Below, piece by piece: positions 37,901 to 51,900 of a stretch of 64,000 nt of DNA. Each line of letters begins with the position of its first letter. The stretch's first letter is position 1. The notes below the pieces were generated by a model, which worked only from the letters and a program-made list of their open reading frames with translations, did not search any database and had not been told where the DNA came from. Location: the NCBI RefSeq assembly GCF_000002425.4, contig NC_037260.1, positions 14,858,872 to 14,922,871 of the forward strand. The letters run 5' to 3'. The position numbers were made by a program, and so were the translations under genes. The DNA comes from Physcomitrium patens (Eukaryota; Streptophyta; Bryopsida; Funariales; Funariaceae).

Positions 37901-40671
37901 TCAGTATTTCAATAACATAATTAAGATCAACAAACACCAGCCAATAGGACCTTACTCAATTTCATAAAGTGTTGAATCAATGGATCTCAGAATATCGTCT
38001 TTGCAGGGCGTACGTACATAGACACCTGTTTCTTTAAGGACACATAGTTTACGTGGTCAATTGATGTGTCTGCGAACCAGGAAGGTGAAGAAAAAAAAAT
38101 CTGGAATCACTAATTTTCTTCCGAACGATAAATTTCATTCATATGTTCATACGGGACTAGCTTTGACAATCGCGTTACTTTTTTAGTAATTTGCCAAACT
38201 TAATGGCCGTAAAATAGCAAGCTTAATATAAATCAAATTAAATCTAAAAAAGCATTACGGAGCCTATGAAAGAGAATAGGTAGGTATCACATATTCATCA
38301 TGTTCCGATTCTCCTCTAGATTCCACATACATAAAAAAAATTAGTTTACAGCTCAAATTCAAAATACTATTTTATTGGTATTTCTAGCTCTTACTCTGAA
38401 AGTTCTTGTGGTCGACCAGGGTACAGCACAGATGCATCTTTCTTCACAACTCCATTGCCCTTATCACGTTTAACAAAAACCTACATCAAGAGCTCGAGTT
38501 GAGAGAAGTTTCAATCATGAAGAAAGTCACTTCCGACAAAATAATATACGCACCAATCACGAAATCAGTACATTGAAAACCTTCTGGCAAGCATCGTGCC
38601 ATTGAACTTTCAAAAATCCATCGAATTCGATTGGTGAGCTCACGAGCATGTTTCATCTGCAGCCTGTTGGTAGCAGGTACGCATGACATACCCAACCCAA
38701 ATACTTTGAAAAATGAAAGCAAGATATGCATCGAAAACCACGGTAGATAAACACTACATACTTTCATGAAAAGCTGTCACAATCGGCTAAAAGAACAAGT
38801 CCAATATGAAAAATAAAAATAAATAATACCGAAAATTGATCGGCTAACACGGGAGCTTCCTCACAGACGCCAGGAATTAACTGCCATCTTCTAAAATCCC
38901 CCCTGAAGCCACGGCCTATACTTCCACCCCTGCATCACGAGGCAAATATCACTTCGATGAACATGCAACTTCTAACATGGAAAAGCAGCCTTCATCAGCA
39001 ACCATTATCAGATTTCTTTAAGATTATACATAGAGAGAGTCTTGGTGTTTTGAATGAAGAGATAATTTGCAATAGGATGGAAAGAAAACTGCAGAATTGT
39101 AGCTTTCCGTCACAAGTAGGCGAAAATGGTAATGATCCAAAAATTTGTCTACTCTGCCGCTAAAAGCACATCAACAATGGGCCGTTTCTAAAGCTTCCAC
39201 CGAGCAAAAGGATGCACTGACCCCATTCCACCGCACGGTACACCATGACAAGCAGAGGGCTTCGTCTCGCGATTGAAAGGATCAATTGGAGGAGCCTGCA
39301 ATTGCAGCACGAAGTTTGAATATGTCAAGATATTGAAGGTAACCGCGCACAATTACAATTTGACTTAATCACGTGAATTGCAGGATTTTCAGATAGTAAA
39401 AAGAAATTGATCTTCAATAAGAAAATTCCTTCCGTGTCACATGAACTGTGAACCACAACGAATCAATTTCCTTCAATTCAAGAAGAGAGCAAGAAGTTTA
39501 TGAAACTGCTTGACAGTGAAGAGTACAAACACTGACACAAATGGCACATGATGAGTAGAAAGAAGCCATTGATGCAATGTAAAGAGAACTGTACGCTGCC
39601 AACAAGTTTGATGATAACCAGGTTGAACATAATTTACCCGGCCTTGAGCTCGCTCTGACTTCACATAAAACCACATACGCATTCCTAAAGTTATCTGCAC
39701 ATTCACAAAATTTTGCAAATGCTTTACATAACCAATACATGCTCCAATGTGATACCCTAATAATCACTATAAATTTTAAAAATGTTTCCTCAACTCAATC
39801 TGTAAAAATTAGACCAGTAATAATAACCCATCTGAATCAGCGAAACAGTTGATCCAAAAATGCAGATCTTGCTGATATATTTCCATAGAGTATAGTCAAA
39901 GGGAGATAATAATATCCCAAAATTCTACAACAAGGTAACAACAGTCTTCGCAGGTAATCAAACAGGGTTTTATCGCAATTACAATTCAAGCCAACAACCA
40001 AATCCCATAGCTCTGACATGATAGAGTTCTTACCATTCTCACAGCTTCCATAAAGGTGACTCGAAACTCTGTCAGGAAATCAGCATGGCTGTTAAGCTTG
40101 CGTCGCCATGCTAGTGCAGAAGGGGCCCCAGGATCGTGATCCAACTGTTCAGACAAGAAAAACACTGAAATGTCAGGACATAAAACCTTTCAAAATATTG
40201 CACATGCTAATGTTAGGTTTGTGCCCTCTAAAACTGATAACGCCACATTATTCAGACAGCAACTCAATAGTTCATGAGAACAACACACTAAAAACATTGT
40301 GGCTAATTTCTGAGCCCCTACATTTGCTCTGCAACTTCAATATGCTTCGCTGCCACCCATAGCATTCATGATTCATATATCTGAATCCAAAAATGATAAT
40401 TTCCTGCAATCATATCTAAGAGTCCGCTAAAATTCAAAAATCAAGATTCACACGCCAATATCATATTTACTTTGCCTGCTGTAATCTGAAAACCAACAGA
40501 TTTAAAGAATCATTTACGTACCATGGCCAAAGTTGGCTTGTGCACATACTCTGCAAGAGGCCATGATGGGCGACGGCCATGGAAAGTATTGCTACGAATT
40601 GCTCTTGGAGAAGAAATTCCTCCAGGAATTGCCCTTGGAGATCCTCCAGGAACTCCTCCAGGAGACGACAT
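31946..40671 (-). CDS. GBA2-type non-lysosomal glucosylceramidase (GH116)
   Basis: Hydrolyses glucosylceramide to glucose and ceramide on a membrane surface. Twenty-one exons (5' to 3'): 40671-40522, 40144-40034, 39694-39638, 39295-39222, 38929-38830, 38480-38395, 37985-37956, 37872-37772, 37475-37372, 37238-37185, 36921-36866, 36750-36712, 36424-36277, 36007-35823, 35717-35650, 35363-35291, 34853-34792, 34459-33588, 33460-33092, 32898-32591 and 32285-31946. They give 1128 aa. N-terminal GBA2 domain: [39 protein letters not shown] and FTWANSIGG. Catalytic domain: [19 protein letters not shown] (near 690-708), [14 protein letters not shown] (near 829-842) and QLAGQWYAW. Exon 7 (30 nt) rests on a weak acceptor. 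An in-frame stop upstream supports the start. Odd points: a long acidic insert at about 505-680 and a C-terminal hydrophobic anchor. Confidence 0.93.
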
Positions 40672-42900
40672 AGCTTCCAAGGTAGAGTATATACTACTCT
40701 TTCTTTGTCAAAATCTTAGAAGCATCTGAGATCGGGCGAATTCTCAAGTTCAAACCTTTCAAATATTTGCAGATAGTACATCACCAAGGTTGCATGAACA
40801 CCTGCATGCACAGCAGCCAGTTATATCCGCAACCAATCCTCAAAAACACAACATTTGTACAGGAAAATGATACCACGAATTATGTGCAAGGCATTTAGGT
40901 CCTTCCGTTATGCCAACCTCATCACGAGTTACAATACCGAATATAAGAGTACCTCGTGCGGACCACTCTAGAAAAAAATGATGTCAAACATCGTCATTCA
41001 GAAAAATTAATCTATGTCTGACATCTTCTGCATATAAAACTTTATTATTCTTCCCAAGAACATATTAAGTATTGACCCAAACATGGACAAATGCATACAA
41101 ATTTTTCAACAATTCTCTGTGTAACCAAGAGAATTTCTATAATCGCTTTAACTGAACTTTTTTTCGAGCTGATTCGCAGAACTCATTCATTCCGATTAGC
41201 ACAACAATAATTTGAATCGAAACCCCGAGACAATCATCACCACAGCTTGCAAATGAGCCATAAATTCAGGAAAACGTGGAATCAACCTGATGCGAATTCC
41301 ATTCTAACTCGCTGAAAAATAATGTATGCAGAGCACAGGCAAGATTGGAATTTCTGCATTGCAAAATGCTCACAATGTACAGAAATAAGACACAATTCAG
41401 AAGTGAAATCAATCAGAAGAGAATCCAGCGATATGTCCAGCAGCATGCTCAGATCAAATTAGACACCAGAGTGAACAGAAATATAAGGTCTAAGCAGAAG
41501 ACAACATGTTCGTAAATGAGCAAAACTTTGAACTTTCAAGCACATTGCGCTGACATCTAGATCCTCCCAAAAGCACAAAACGAAGAAATTATCCACGTCG
41601 AACGGATTCCAACAGAACGCCCTACAAACAGAAGAGAGATATCGTGGTTCAACGAGCATAAAAAGGTCTAATGCTACCTATTCTATCTGGAGAACATAAG
41701 AATACTTGACCAGTAACACCTTTCTGAATTGATTAACAAAGATATAAAAACGATTAATTCAATTTTCAGCTTCGCAACCAAAACTCAAGCATTAAAACAA
41801 AGAAAAGAATAATCATAATTGTTTTTTAAAAAGTTCACATTAAGTTACATGTTAAGGATTATTACAAAATGAAACTTACTTGTCCGCAGTTTCGACACAT
41901 GCTATTCATACAAGCGCAGAAGCACGCAGAACACACTCAGTTTCAAATCTTCCGGAACACAAAGCTCAATTCAATCCCATCCACAAACTATTCAGAAAAA
42001 ATGAAAAGAAATTAAAAAAAAAAAAAAACAAAACAAAACAAAACAAAACTAACACCCCCTCCTCTCGCCACTTCGTCAACAAAAACACATCGTGCCAAAA
42101 TGCAAAAAAGAACACACCAGCCTGAAGTCGACTCCACCTCAACCACCGCATAATTCCAACAAGTATTCAAACTCACATACGCACACACACTCACACGCTC
42201 ACTCACCTCAACAAGATCACCCCCTATTCCAATCACACTTCCATTGCGTCCTAAACCAAGACCTCCCAATTCTCGTCTCAAACTTCAGCTTTCCTCACAC
42301 TCGTCACCACATTCGAACAAGCCAAACCATGTCTGCAGAGTAATGCTGTACCACTACGGATTAAGGCGAACGGATTAATTACAAAATACATCTACCAAAA
42401 AAAAGGAAATCCGGTCGGTTTCTTTAGCCCACGGTGGCCGTAATTCCGCACCTAACAGCGCAAGCGTGGTGTCGGCAAATAGCTTGGATCCTCGGCAACG
42501 AGATCCCGCACTCCAACGCACAGATCCCCGACTCGCTCGATCGCTAAACGCCTCCAAGCGCAACAATTCCCGCATGCACACACACTGCCCCTGCCCCCTC
42601 CCTCGCTTGCTCTCCTTCCCTCCCCTTTCCTTTCCTCGAAGCCCGGACACTTTGGCTCCCGAATCTGGTCCAGTTGCTACTACTACAACTGTAGGGCCTC
42701 AGTCCCCAATTTTAAAAATGTAACCCTCCATAAACTAAATCTTAACCCTCACTAATAATCGGAAATCAAACTATACCTCTTCTTGTTCACAAGGCACTGC
42801 TCCAAAGGAAGCGAAGCCGAACGGGAAACACGCCGCTCCTCCCCCACTTCCACGGCCTTGTACGCCCCTTTCGAATGAACACACGGCTTGTTCTACGGTT
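40672..42900. other. GBA2 5' leader, first intron(s) and promoter side
   Basis: Minus-strand upstream region of the glucosylceramidase gene. The coding start is at 40671. The leader probably extends toward the GC-richer stretch at 42380-42870, where transcription may begin. An A-rich and CAAAA repeat lies at 42014-42049. No coding exon is supported. Confidence 0.4.
42014..42049. repeat. A-rich / (CAAAA)n repeat
   Basis: A run of A residues passes into several CAAAA units. Confidence 0.85.
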
Positions 42901-43163
42901 TAAGGGGGTGAAAAGGATGAAGACCAATCAGATTCTTAACACGTGGTACTTTCATGAGTGAATAGTAACGCGACATGTCAGCCGGGGTTTGTTGTACAGG
43001 TCAGAGGCCGCTGGCTCTGTTCACACCGGTTTCGTGTCCCCTTCCTGGAGGTTGCTGGCAGCTTTATTGACTCGAGCTGGTTGGGGATTCCGCTAACTTC
43101 AACGAATGGTTGTTTGATTTAGCCCCACAAAACGACTGTTGCTCATACGGATTTTGACTCGTA

Positions 43164-43192
43164 GTAGAAGAAGAAGAAGAAGAAGAAGAAGA
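43164..43192. repeat. (GAA)n microsatellite
   Basis: About nine GAA-type triplets, followed by a degenerate purine-rich stretch. The Arg/Lys-rich open frame over it is a product of the repeat. Confidence 0.85.
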
Positions 43193-44332
43193 GGGAGAAG
43201 AAGACGACAACGGCGACGACGAAGAAAACGAAGAGCATCGTCGCCAGTGGGTATTTCGAACAAACGGCTTCTTGTGATTGGAGTGCGGAAAAATTCAAAG
43301 CAGACGTCACTATGTGGACAGTGTACCGCTGCGCATGATACGTATCGTGGCGCCCAACCGATTCCTCAACATTCACAGCGAAATCTCCACGGATTCACTC
43401 AACCCCCCCCCCCTTGTGATCACGGATCTTGTGGTTGTTCAGCAATGGACCTTGTGCTTAATTTCGTGCTCCAATTCTAATCGCGTGTTACACTAGAGTT
43501 GGTGCATCCACTGCATAAGACGCTAAGCATGTTGTTGCAGTTCTCCACAAGCTTTGTTGTTCATCATTTGAATTTGAAATTACTGGAGGGGTTTTGTAGA
43601 AGGAAATTGTGTATTTGTCACGAGGAGCAGAGAAAGTTGGAAATCTTCCTTCATCAACAGTTGTACAGGCTTTCTACAAGTCAAAGTTACAATCACAAAT
43701 GTGTATAAAACAATCTATTATTTCATATAACAAAAAGTAAATATAAAGAAATGTCTCTGTTATTATTTTTTGTTTACCTTTAATTGTTTTACAATGATTG
43801 CATTTGAATATGTGTATGAAATAAAAGAATATCAAGAGACTAATTTTGTCAGCAACTGGGGCATGGAGGCAATGAGGCCAAAGACGGGAGACAAATTGTA
43901 TTTTATTGTATTTGCATTTGACAAAACCACTCCCAAAACCATCAACTACCAGCTAGCCATGTTGGGATTCATGTGGGTAGTGGTGGCAAAGAGGTTGTCA
44001 AGCAGCATGAGAAAAGGTTGTGTAAGATGTTGTCTTTGGTGATGCTAGTCCATAGAGAAGATAGATCATTTATATTAGCAAGGGCTTAGACGTGGAACCA
44101 ACACTCATAGCTTAGTCGGATGGGGATGATGCGACCTCATTCAAAAAAAGAAAAAATGGAAAAAAGTTTTTGTGAAGAACAACAAAAGAGGTGTCCACAA
44201 GGCCATGGCAATGTATAGGTTTACACCTCACACTTGGCCAAGGGAAATAAGTACATGCTCTAAAAGTGTCATTTCAGCCTTAACAAGGCATACTTGTGCA
44301 GACACATACACTAGATTTTATCATGGGAATGA

Positions 44333-44499
44333 AGATGGAAGGGGAGGGGGGTTTGGGATGGGAGACAAAGAACAAGGAAGGAGAACAAGGACAAGTGGGA
44401 ATGGACGATAAAGTTGAGAATGGACAAAATCAATCATGAAAAAGCAAGGGGCAGGGCTTTAACAACATTGAGATGTGGCTTTATCAACTCTCTTATTTA

Positions 44500-44534
<35 letters not shown>
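44333..44534. repeat. Dispersed repeat related to the 0.9-kb element, with TA tract
   Basis: GGGATGGGAGACAAAG, several AACAAGG-type units, AATCATGA and TGTGGCTTTATCAACTC occur in the same order as the related words in 900-1047. A TA microsatellite follows, as in the other copy. The left inverted repeat is not clear, so this copy may be truncated or diverged. Confidence 0.5.
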
Positions 44535-44538
<4 letters not shown>

Positions 44539-47500
44539 ATATACTAAATATACCAATTTTGAACAATAAAAATCAAACCTCAAGCAAAAGAATGGTAGAT
44601 AAACATGCACACAATTTTTTCTCACTCTTTATATATATATATATATATATATAAGTATTATGATTATCATTATTTACTTTGAAATAAAAAGTAGACAACA
44701 TTTTCAGATTGATTTTTCAGCACAGAAGAAAAAAATGGAAAAAATGGTTTTTGAAAAATCATGACAAGGAGTGAATCTAACATCCAAACATCAAAGTTAC
44801 CAACAAGAAGATGGGGACTCACATGAAAAGTGTTGATGCATTCAATTCTCAAATAGATTTTTGAATAATACTGTCCTTCACAATAAATCTCTAACCTTAT
44901 TGATTGGGGCATTTTGTCTTTTCTCAAATTTCCACTTGTGCAACTATCAAATGCAATATTTTATCTAATCAAACTATTGGAACATGTCTAACTTCTATAT
45001 CATCCAGCATAGCCATCATATTGCCACTTCATTTTTGTTACCACCATGGTTTATTTGACAATTCTAATTTTGCATGAGGATTTCTGGTTTTTTTTATTAG
45101 TGTATTATTGAATTTAGTTGAATTGTTTTGAGTGAAACTTTCATTTTGAGTGAATGCAAAAAAATTGCTCACTGAAGGTTTTTAAGCATTGGAAAGTCAA
45201 ACAAAATTTTAATATGGAACAAAGATCACATTAAAGAATAAAAGGCATATAGTTTACATCTCTTTACAGTACAATTACTTTAACTAAAAATCATAATATA
45301 AACTTCATATCTGTATTCCCAATGCTCATCCATGACTGCATTAAGCTTAGGTTGATCAGAGAGGATAAAACCTAGAATATGTTCTAATATTAAATGATAA
45401 TGCCAATTACTGAGATTGGTATGAATAATTTTAATTATATTATTATTATTATTATTTATTTACGACCATTATGTCATTGTTAATAAAAGTAATTAAAATG
45501 AACATAATCATTAAGATAACTAGTGCTTAAACCGTTTGCTTTGCCATTGTTGAATACGTTTCTAGCAGCCAATCAGTGCCCCTCATTGCAATTTAAAAAA
45601 AAAAAACAAAAAAACGGTGCCATGTGAATTGTGTTAGCTAGGTGCGGGTTGGATTCATTTGCGCCCCTGCGGCCACTAGCCCAACCCGTTCCATCTTGTG
45701 ATCCAAGTGATGGGATAATTTGGCAATAATTAGGCTTTACCACCCTACTGCTTCAACCAATGGAATTTTTTGACACTCTAGCCAAACGTAGGTTGGTCAA
45801 TTTTTTAGGAATATAGATGATAAAAATGTTGGTCAATTTATTCTTTTTAGAAATAAAAATTAAATAATAAATATCTATATTAATTTTGTATTAATAAAAT
45901 TTTAAAACATTGATAAAGTATTGTTGCATGTAGTCCAAAATACATGTTTTTTTCTTCATCATATGTAATACTAGTTGTTGATTAGTCAAATATTTTTTGG
46001 TATAGATTTGATGATTTTATTTTCCTATTTATGTACTAATTTTGAATATGTATGTATTTTATAGTTTTTGAATATTATTTTTTAGTCATTAAGTTGAATT
46101 TGAACTGAATTTTTCATAGTACTTGAAACAATATTTAAAGTTGGTATGGAGTTGGAAATGGTGTAATTCTATAGACATTAGCTAATATGTTCTAACTCAA
46201 TTAATTTGGATGTTTTTATGTAATCTAATAGTATTCATTTTTAAAATTAATACATAAGAATATATGGATAAATTGTTTTTTTTTAATATTAAAAAGTTGT
46301 TAATATTTTAGAAGCTAGTCAAGAATAACAAAAATAATAAAGTTATATATGCTTCTATTCTACAATCCTCAAAATTACAATGTAAGGATTATAAAGACAT
46401 TGATTCTTTTGGTACTTTTGTTTTTATATTTAATATAGATTTTTATTCATGTATACGTATGTTATTTATAAAAAATACCATAGTAAAAAAAAAAGAAACA
46501 TAAGATGCATTATTTCTATATCAATAAGTGACTTGTAGCATTTGTTCTTTAAATTAGTTCAAAAACATTATTTTCTTATATCTTAGAATAGCTAAGGTAA
46601 ATTTATTTAAATAAATTTTCAATAATTTTTATAAATACAAAATCTCAATAATGGAGGAGCAAAAACACACTTTTTTAGTCTTCCGTTAGCAAAGAGAGGG
46701 GTACAAAAACACTTTCGTAGTCTTCTTTTGGCAAAGGAAAGAGAGAAGTGCAAGAATTGATGTCTTTTGTATTATGATGTACATCTTGTTTGGTGCATGC
46801 TTAGGATACTTTTTAGAAAATCTTTGAGGAAGTTAGCAACTTTAGTGATTAGAATGGTAGAACCTTAATTGTGTGTATATTGGTTTAGATTGAAGTAAAA
46901 AATCTTTGTATTTATTTATTTGTTTGTGTGTATGTGTATATGTGCTTTTATGTTTGTTTTCTTAACAAAGTATTTCAATAATTTAATACTTGTCATGTAA
47001 TATTTCTGGTCTTAAAAAAAATTCTACATAACATTCTTATTAATTAGTATACATAAATGCAAAATTTAGATTGTTGTTAATCTTGCCAATACTTTTTTTA
47101 TACATTGATTATTATTTAATTTTCTTTTAGTGTTTTTGTACTTTGTGATAGCCATTTTAATTCTTTATTTTGTTGTACAAATGCCATTGTTTTTCTCTCT
47201 ATTCTTAGTTGTATATGTGCTTCTTTGTAAATTTGTCTAGATTTGTGTTTTACATAATAATCTATATTTACATATAATTTTTAATATTAATTATAACTTG
47301 ATGATATTTCAAAATCAAATTGCTTCTAATGTGGATCAAATTATTCTGTAACAATACATTTGATACATTAACTTTCGTTTTAATCTTATTATCATCAAAT
47401 TTTTATTTATTATGCTACAAATAAGAACTAATGTAGCCACACACTGAATAATTTGATCCACACCAGAAACTAAGTTTATATTATGTTTGTTATGTTTGCA

Positions 47501-47600
47501 AACTTAACTTTATTGTATAATATTATGGCCGGTCGATACTCTTACAAAATTCTCACTAATCGTGTTCTGTTTGATCGCGGTAATACAAGCGAACAGCATC

Positions 47601-48990
47601 ACCATTGTATTCCGATCGATTCAATTTAGGGTTTCCCACGTTGTTTGCGAAATGTGGGATCATGTACGTTTTCCTTGAAGACTGTCTCGAGAGATTGGAA
47701 ATTGGACTTTGATAACAAATCTGACGCAGCGCTCAGTTTGCGTCACTTCTAATTGCAAATTTCTTGATGGATTGGTTACGCACACATTTTATTAAAGCGA
47801 TATACAACGTCTCCAGAAGGCAAAGATTTCCAATGATCTTTGAATTGTCTTCTCATGTATGAAGAATCTTCCTGGTAATCTCAAGCAATTTTTTTTGACA
47901 TGGCCGAGTCTGTCAGTTTGATATGTATAGTCGAGATTGTACCGTTGTTATATTCACATCTTGTTGCATGAGATGGATTAATTTAGTAGTCACTTAGTAG
48001 AAGTTCTCAGCAAGCATTTGATAGAGTTTTGTTTAAGAGCGCTCTTTTGTGTGTATTTGTGTGTGTCGAATTGTACCTTCGACATTTGTAGCGGGACGTG
48101 ATGATAAATTGTTGCTGTAGGGCATTGTTTATTGGTTTAGAGTAAGTTTTGGTAGCTGATTTAGGTAGCTTTTCATCAATTTGAGGGAGAAGGTATGGCT
48201 CAGGGTTGGGAAGGGTCAATTTGGTTGAATTGCTCGTTCTGGGTGGATTTCTGTCAATGGTGAATCGTCTGTAGGATGAGTAGAGTAATGTGTGCAGTGC
48301 ACACGAGGATCGGTTTTTCTTAAAGCATACTCTTAAACTAATTGTTTCTTACAGTGTTTGCCGATAACAGCTCGAGGATTTTAGCTTTGCCGATTAGAAT
48401 TAACTGGTTACTCTTTTTCATGGCGCCACAACCTAGTCCTAAGCCTATTCGTGTCTCTAAACTTATTTCACAGAACACTTGAAGTGCTTCTTTAATCAAA
48501 CACGTGCGGATCGGTAGTAGCTATCGATTTCGGACGATGACGTATATGACTAACTGAAAATCCGTTGGTTCCTTGCATCAGAGACGTTGCCGAGCATATT
48601 CGTTACACCCTTTCTAGGCCACACTCAGGAGTTGATGAACTTGAAAGCAACCCTTATCTCTTAAGCATCTTTTGTTAGAACTAAGTCAACTAAGACAATG
48701 ACACCGATGAGATTAATGATATTGATGTGACAATGACACCCCAATTCGCCTTTGAAATTTAGACAAAGCGCGTCTGTTAAGATTATTTTGGTTGGTAATG
48801 ATTCTAGTCAGCCTTACAACAGTAGGAGGTCTCGCGAGTGACAGCGACAGCGGCTCCTGAAATGTTAGATGGAATGTAATGAATTGTCTTCGGTTGAGCT
48901 CTGTGAGCCTTTTGAGTATGTGCTTAAGGTTTGGATCCTCAGGTTTTGCAGATCATTTGCAAGTATTTATAAGTTCTCAATCCAAACGCT
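47601..48990 (+). promoter_or_regulatory. Probable CAPE promoter and spliced 5' leader
   Basis: The AT content falls from about 47520 on. A telo-box (TTTAGGGTTT) lies at 47625-47634. Just upstream of the CAPE start, ttttgcag ends at 48950, so a leader exon probably begins at 48951. In that exon a TAA lies in frame seven codons before the ATG. No upstream coding exon is supported. Confidence 0.4.
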
Positions 48991-51900
48991 ATGTCTGAAC
49001 AGGTATGTAGTTGCCATCAATCTGTTTTTTTAACCTGCTTTTGTGGAAGGCTCTGGACTTTCGAGGGAACATATTTTGACGTGCTTCCGACGAATTGCAG
49101 GAAAATTCGGCTCCGAAGTCTGGAACTTTTCAAGTTTCAGAGGGTGAACACAAGTCTTTGCAAGGCATCGAATCTTGGTCATTTGACGTCTTTCAAGTCG
49201 AGGATGATCAGCTACCTATGGTATTCACTACCTTGACTGTATGCATGAATCTGTTGTTAGGTTTATTACTCAGTGTACATGTATGGAGACTGGTCTATTC
49301 TGATTGAAACAAGGAGATTCAGAACTACGATACTTCAGTTTATGTAATAGCCATGTGCTCATGAATAATTGGGTTGCAGTTGGTGGAAAAGATCTTTCGA
49401 AGCCTCAACATCTTTAATAACTTTCCAATAGATATGCACAAATTTCGAGCGTTCGTCCGTGCAGTGAGTACTTTTTGTACTCTTTCCTATATTTGTTGTT
49501 GTGTAATTGTTCATGCTAAGACTAATTGGCAGTAGCGACTTCAAGTTGCACAGATCTGTGCTAATGAATATAAAGAACGGATGATAACGTGAAAAAAGAA
49601 AAAAGAAAAAGAAATAGAAAAATCCATTTCTGAATATTTTGCAGATGGTAGCACGCTATCAGCCAAATCCATATCATTGCTTCCGGCATGCTTGCGATGT
49701 GCTTCATGCTGTGTAAGTTGGAATTCAACATGAAATATTTGCTTAATTCAGAGAATTCTTTACCACCAAGATCTCGTGTATTGTACTAATCCTAAGCTGT
49801 TGTTGCCCTCCAGTACACATATGACATTGTGCAAACCTTGTTAGCCAATATACCCACAATTTTGCTTACAACGTGTGTAGATACTTGATACTTACTCTCG
49901 CGGAGGGTGCTCAAAGGCTGAATCAGATGGAAATATTTGCTGTGGCCCTGGCAGCTGTGTGTCATGACGTTGATCATCCTGGGCTTACTAATGCATTTTT
50001 GGTTGCTGCTAGTGATCCTATCTCACTCAGATATAATGACAAGGCTGTCTTGGAAAGTCATCATGCTGCCACTGCGTTCCTTACGATGCGGGTAACTACT
50101 CTCAGCTTTGAAGCACTTGCTATTCCGGAACAACTCATGGAAAACTTACACTGCTAAGCCCGTATGCCACGATGTTCTGACGAGTTTGCACTTATTGTAG
50201 GGGCATGACAATGTGAATATCATGTTCTCACTGGATGAACCTCACCAAAGGCATTTGAGGAGACTTGTTCTATCCTGTATTCTTGCAACAGATATGGGTG
50301 TGCATGCTGAGATTATCAGTTCTTTCACAGGACGGTTGAATGATCGTCGGCCCTTTGAACTTTCTGCGCCATACACTCCTCCTGGACCGATGCCCTCAAA
50401 GGCTCCTGAACCAAGTGATACAGGTATAGTATAGTTACAAAATCAAGATTTTTAAGGTTCTATTGCTGTATTTTAATACGACGTCTTAGCATGTGACAAA
50501 TTAGTACAACGAAAACCTGTGCTATCTGCATAAACGTCATATATAAGTTCATATGATTGAATGTAGAAAGTAAGTGCGTATGCAGGGGACACAAAAACAT
50601 TAAGGGCTGATGAGGCGTCTATGAGTTCAAGTGCTGCACCTCCGAATGATGGCAACACCAATCAACCGCCACCAGAACTCAAATCCCCAAATCCGAAATA
50701 TCTGCTACCACCTCTTACCAGCAGCTCTGACGTTATGTTGTACATGCAAATGATAATCAAGTGTGCAGATCTTAGCAATGTCGTCAAACCGTTCTTTTTA
50801 TCCAAACGGTGGTCAGCACTTCTTCTGTTGGAATGGTTTAGACAAGGAGACATAGAGAGAGAACTAGGCATGCGTGTCTCCAAGTTTATGGAAAGGAGTG
50901 AGCCTACAACTCTCATGTACGTTCCCATCCCCTTGTGTTCACTTATTTCAAGAGCTTACAATATTACTTGGTTTACTACAGTGTATGTTATTAGAGTAAT
51001 TGGAAAATGTCATGAAACTTGAGTTCGTTTGCATGGCGGAGGACAGTATAACAAATCTAGCTCCTCACCTAGATCGTTGTTTATACTGCAGGGATATGAC
51101 TATTGGGTGCATTGACTTTGTTGCTAAGCCCATGTTTGAAGCTACTGCAGTTCTTCTTCCACATCTCCATGATGAAGCTCTTGCTAACCTCACATTGAAT
51201 CGAAGCCTTTGGAGCAGTTTTAGCATGGGCGGCCGACGAGGCTCTGAGGCAATACATCTACTTCATATCCTTTACTAGTTTCTACAAAATCTGGATATAT
51301 TATTTGAAAATATAGAGTTGAAGAGTCTTGTTTGTCATGACCTTTAGATTGGTCATCTTGTCACGAGTCTTATTTGACACTTCATACTGTTGCGTCTGTC
51401 TGCTATATTGGCACGATACGTACTTTTAAGACACTTACTAACGTCAAAGTATGCTCTGGGTGAATCTGTGGTATCATACATCAATTGTGAGTGATTATCG
51501 AATTGGAAATGCAGGTAGCTAGGAATATTCTCGGGCCGTTTCTGCCCCCGCCAATTACTATTGATGGGATAGCGGAGAAGTTTGGCGAAGCTGCTGTGAA
51601 AATGGATATCTCATCAAGCTCTCTGCATTATGATATGTACTTGCCAGGTGTTGAGAAGGAATCTCTTCCCATGGCTCCATTGCAACTACTCCCAACATTG
51701 TCTCCAGAGGAACCTACTCCCTTGATCAATGAATTACGTATGGATGAGCATCATCCTTCACTTCTAGCGCTTGATTCTAGCGGCGATAAAAGTCAATCAA
51801 TCAACAAAGGTCCACTCAGACAGGACCGTGAATCTTCAATCTTAGGTGGAGCAGCCCCTTTGAGTTTATTGCGTGTCAACAGAAATGCTTCACTTGATGC

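Larger units (their letters stand above)
42901..47600. other. AT-rich intergenic DNA with repeats
   Basis: Divergent gap between the GBA2 and CAPE genes. It holds a GAA-type microsatellite at 43164-43192, a relative of the 0.9-kb inverted-repeat element at about 44333-44490, TA tracts at about 44510-44534 and 44631-44653, and very AT-rich DNA from 44.6 to 47.5 kb. Short frames have no domains. Confidence 0.5.

Noticed and set aside
33429-40671. Whether several independent minus-strand genes lie at 32-40 kb
   Set aside because: All exons join in phase into one GBA2 protein collinear with known plant members, so a single gene explains them.
43139-43480. Arg-rich open frame that looks like a nucleic-acid-binding protein
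   Set aside because: The Arg run is a GAA/CGA-type microsatellite and the rest has no domain.
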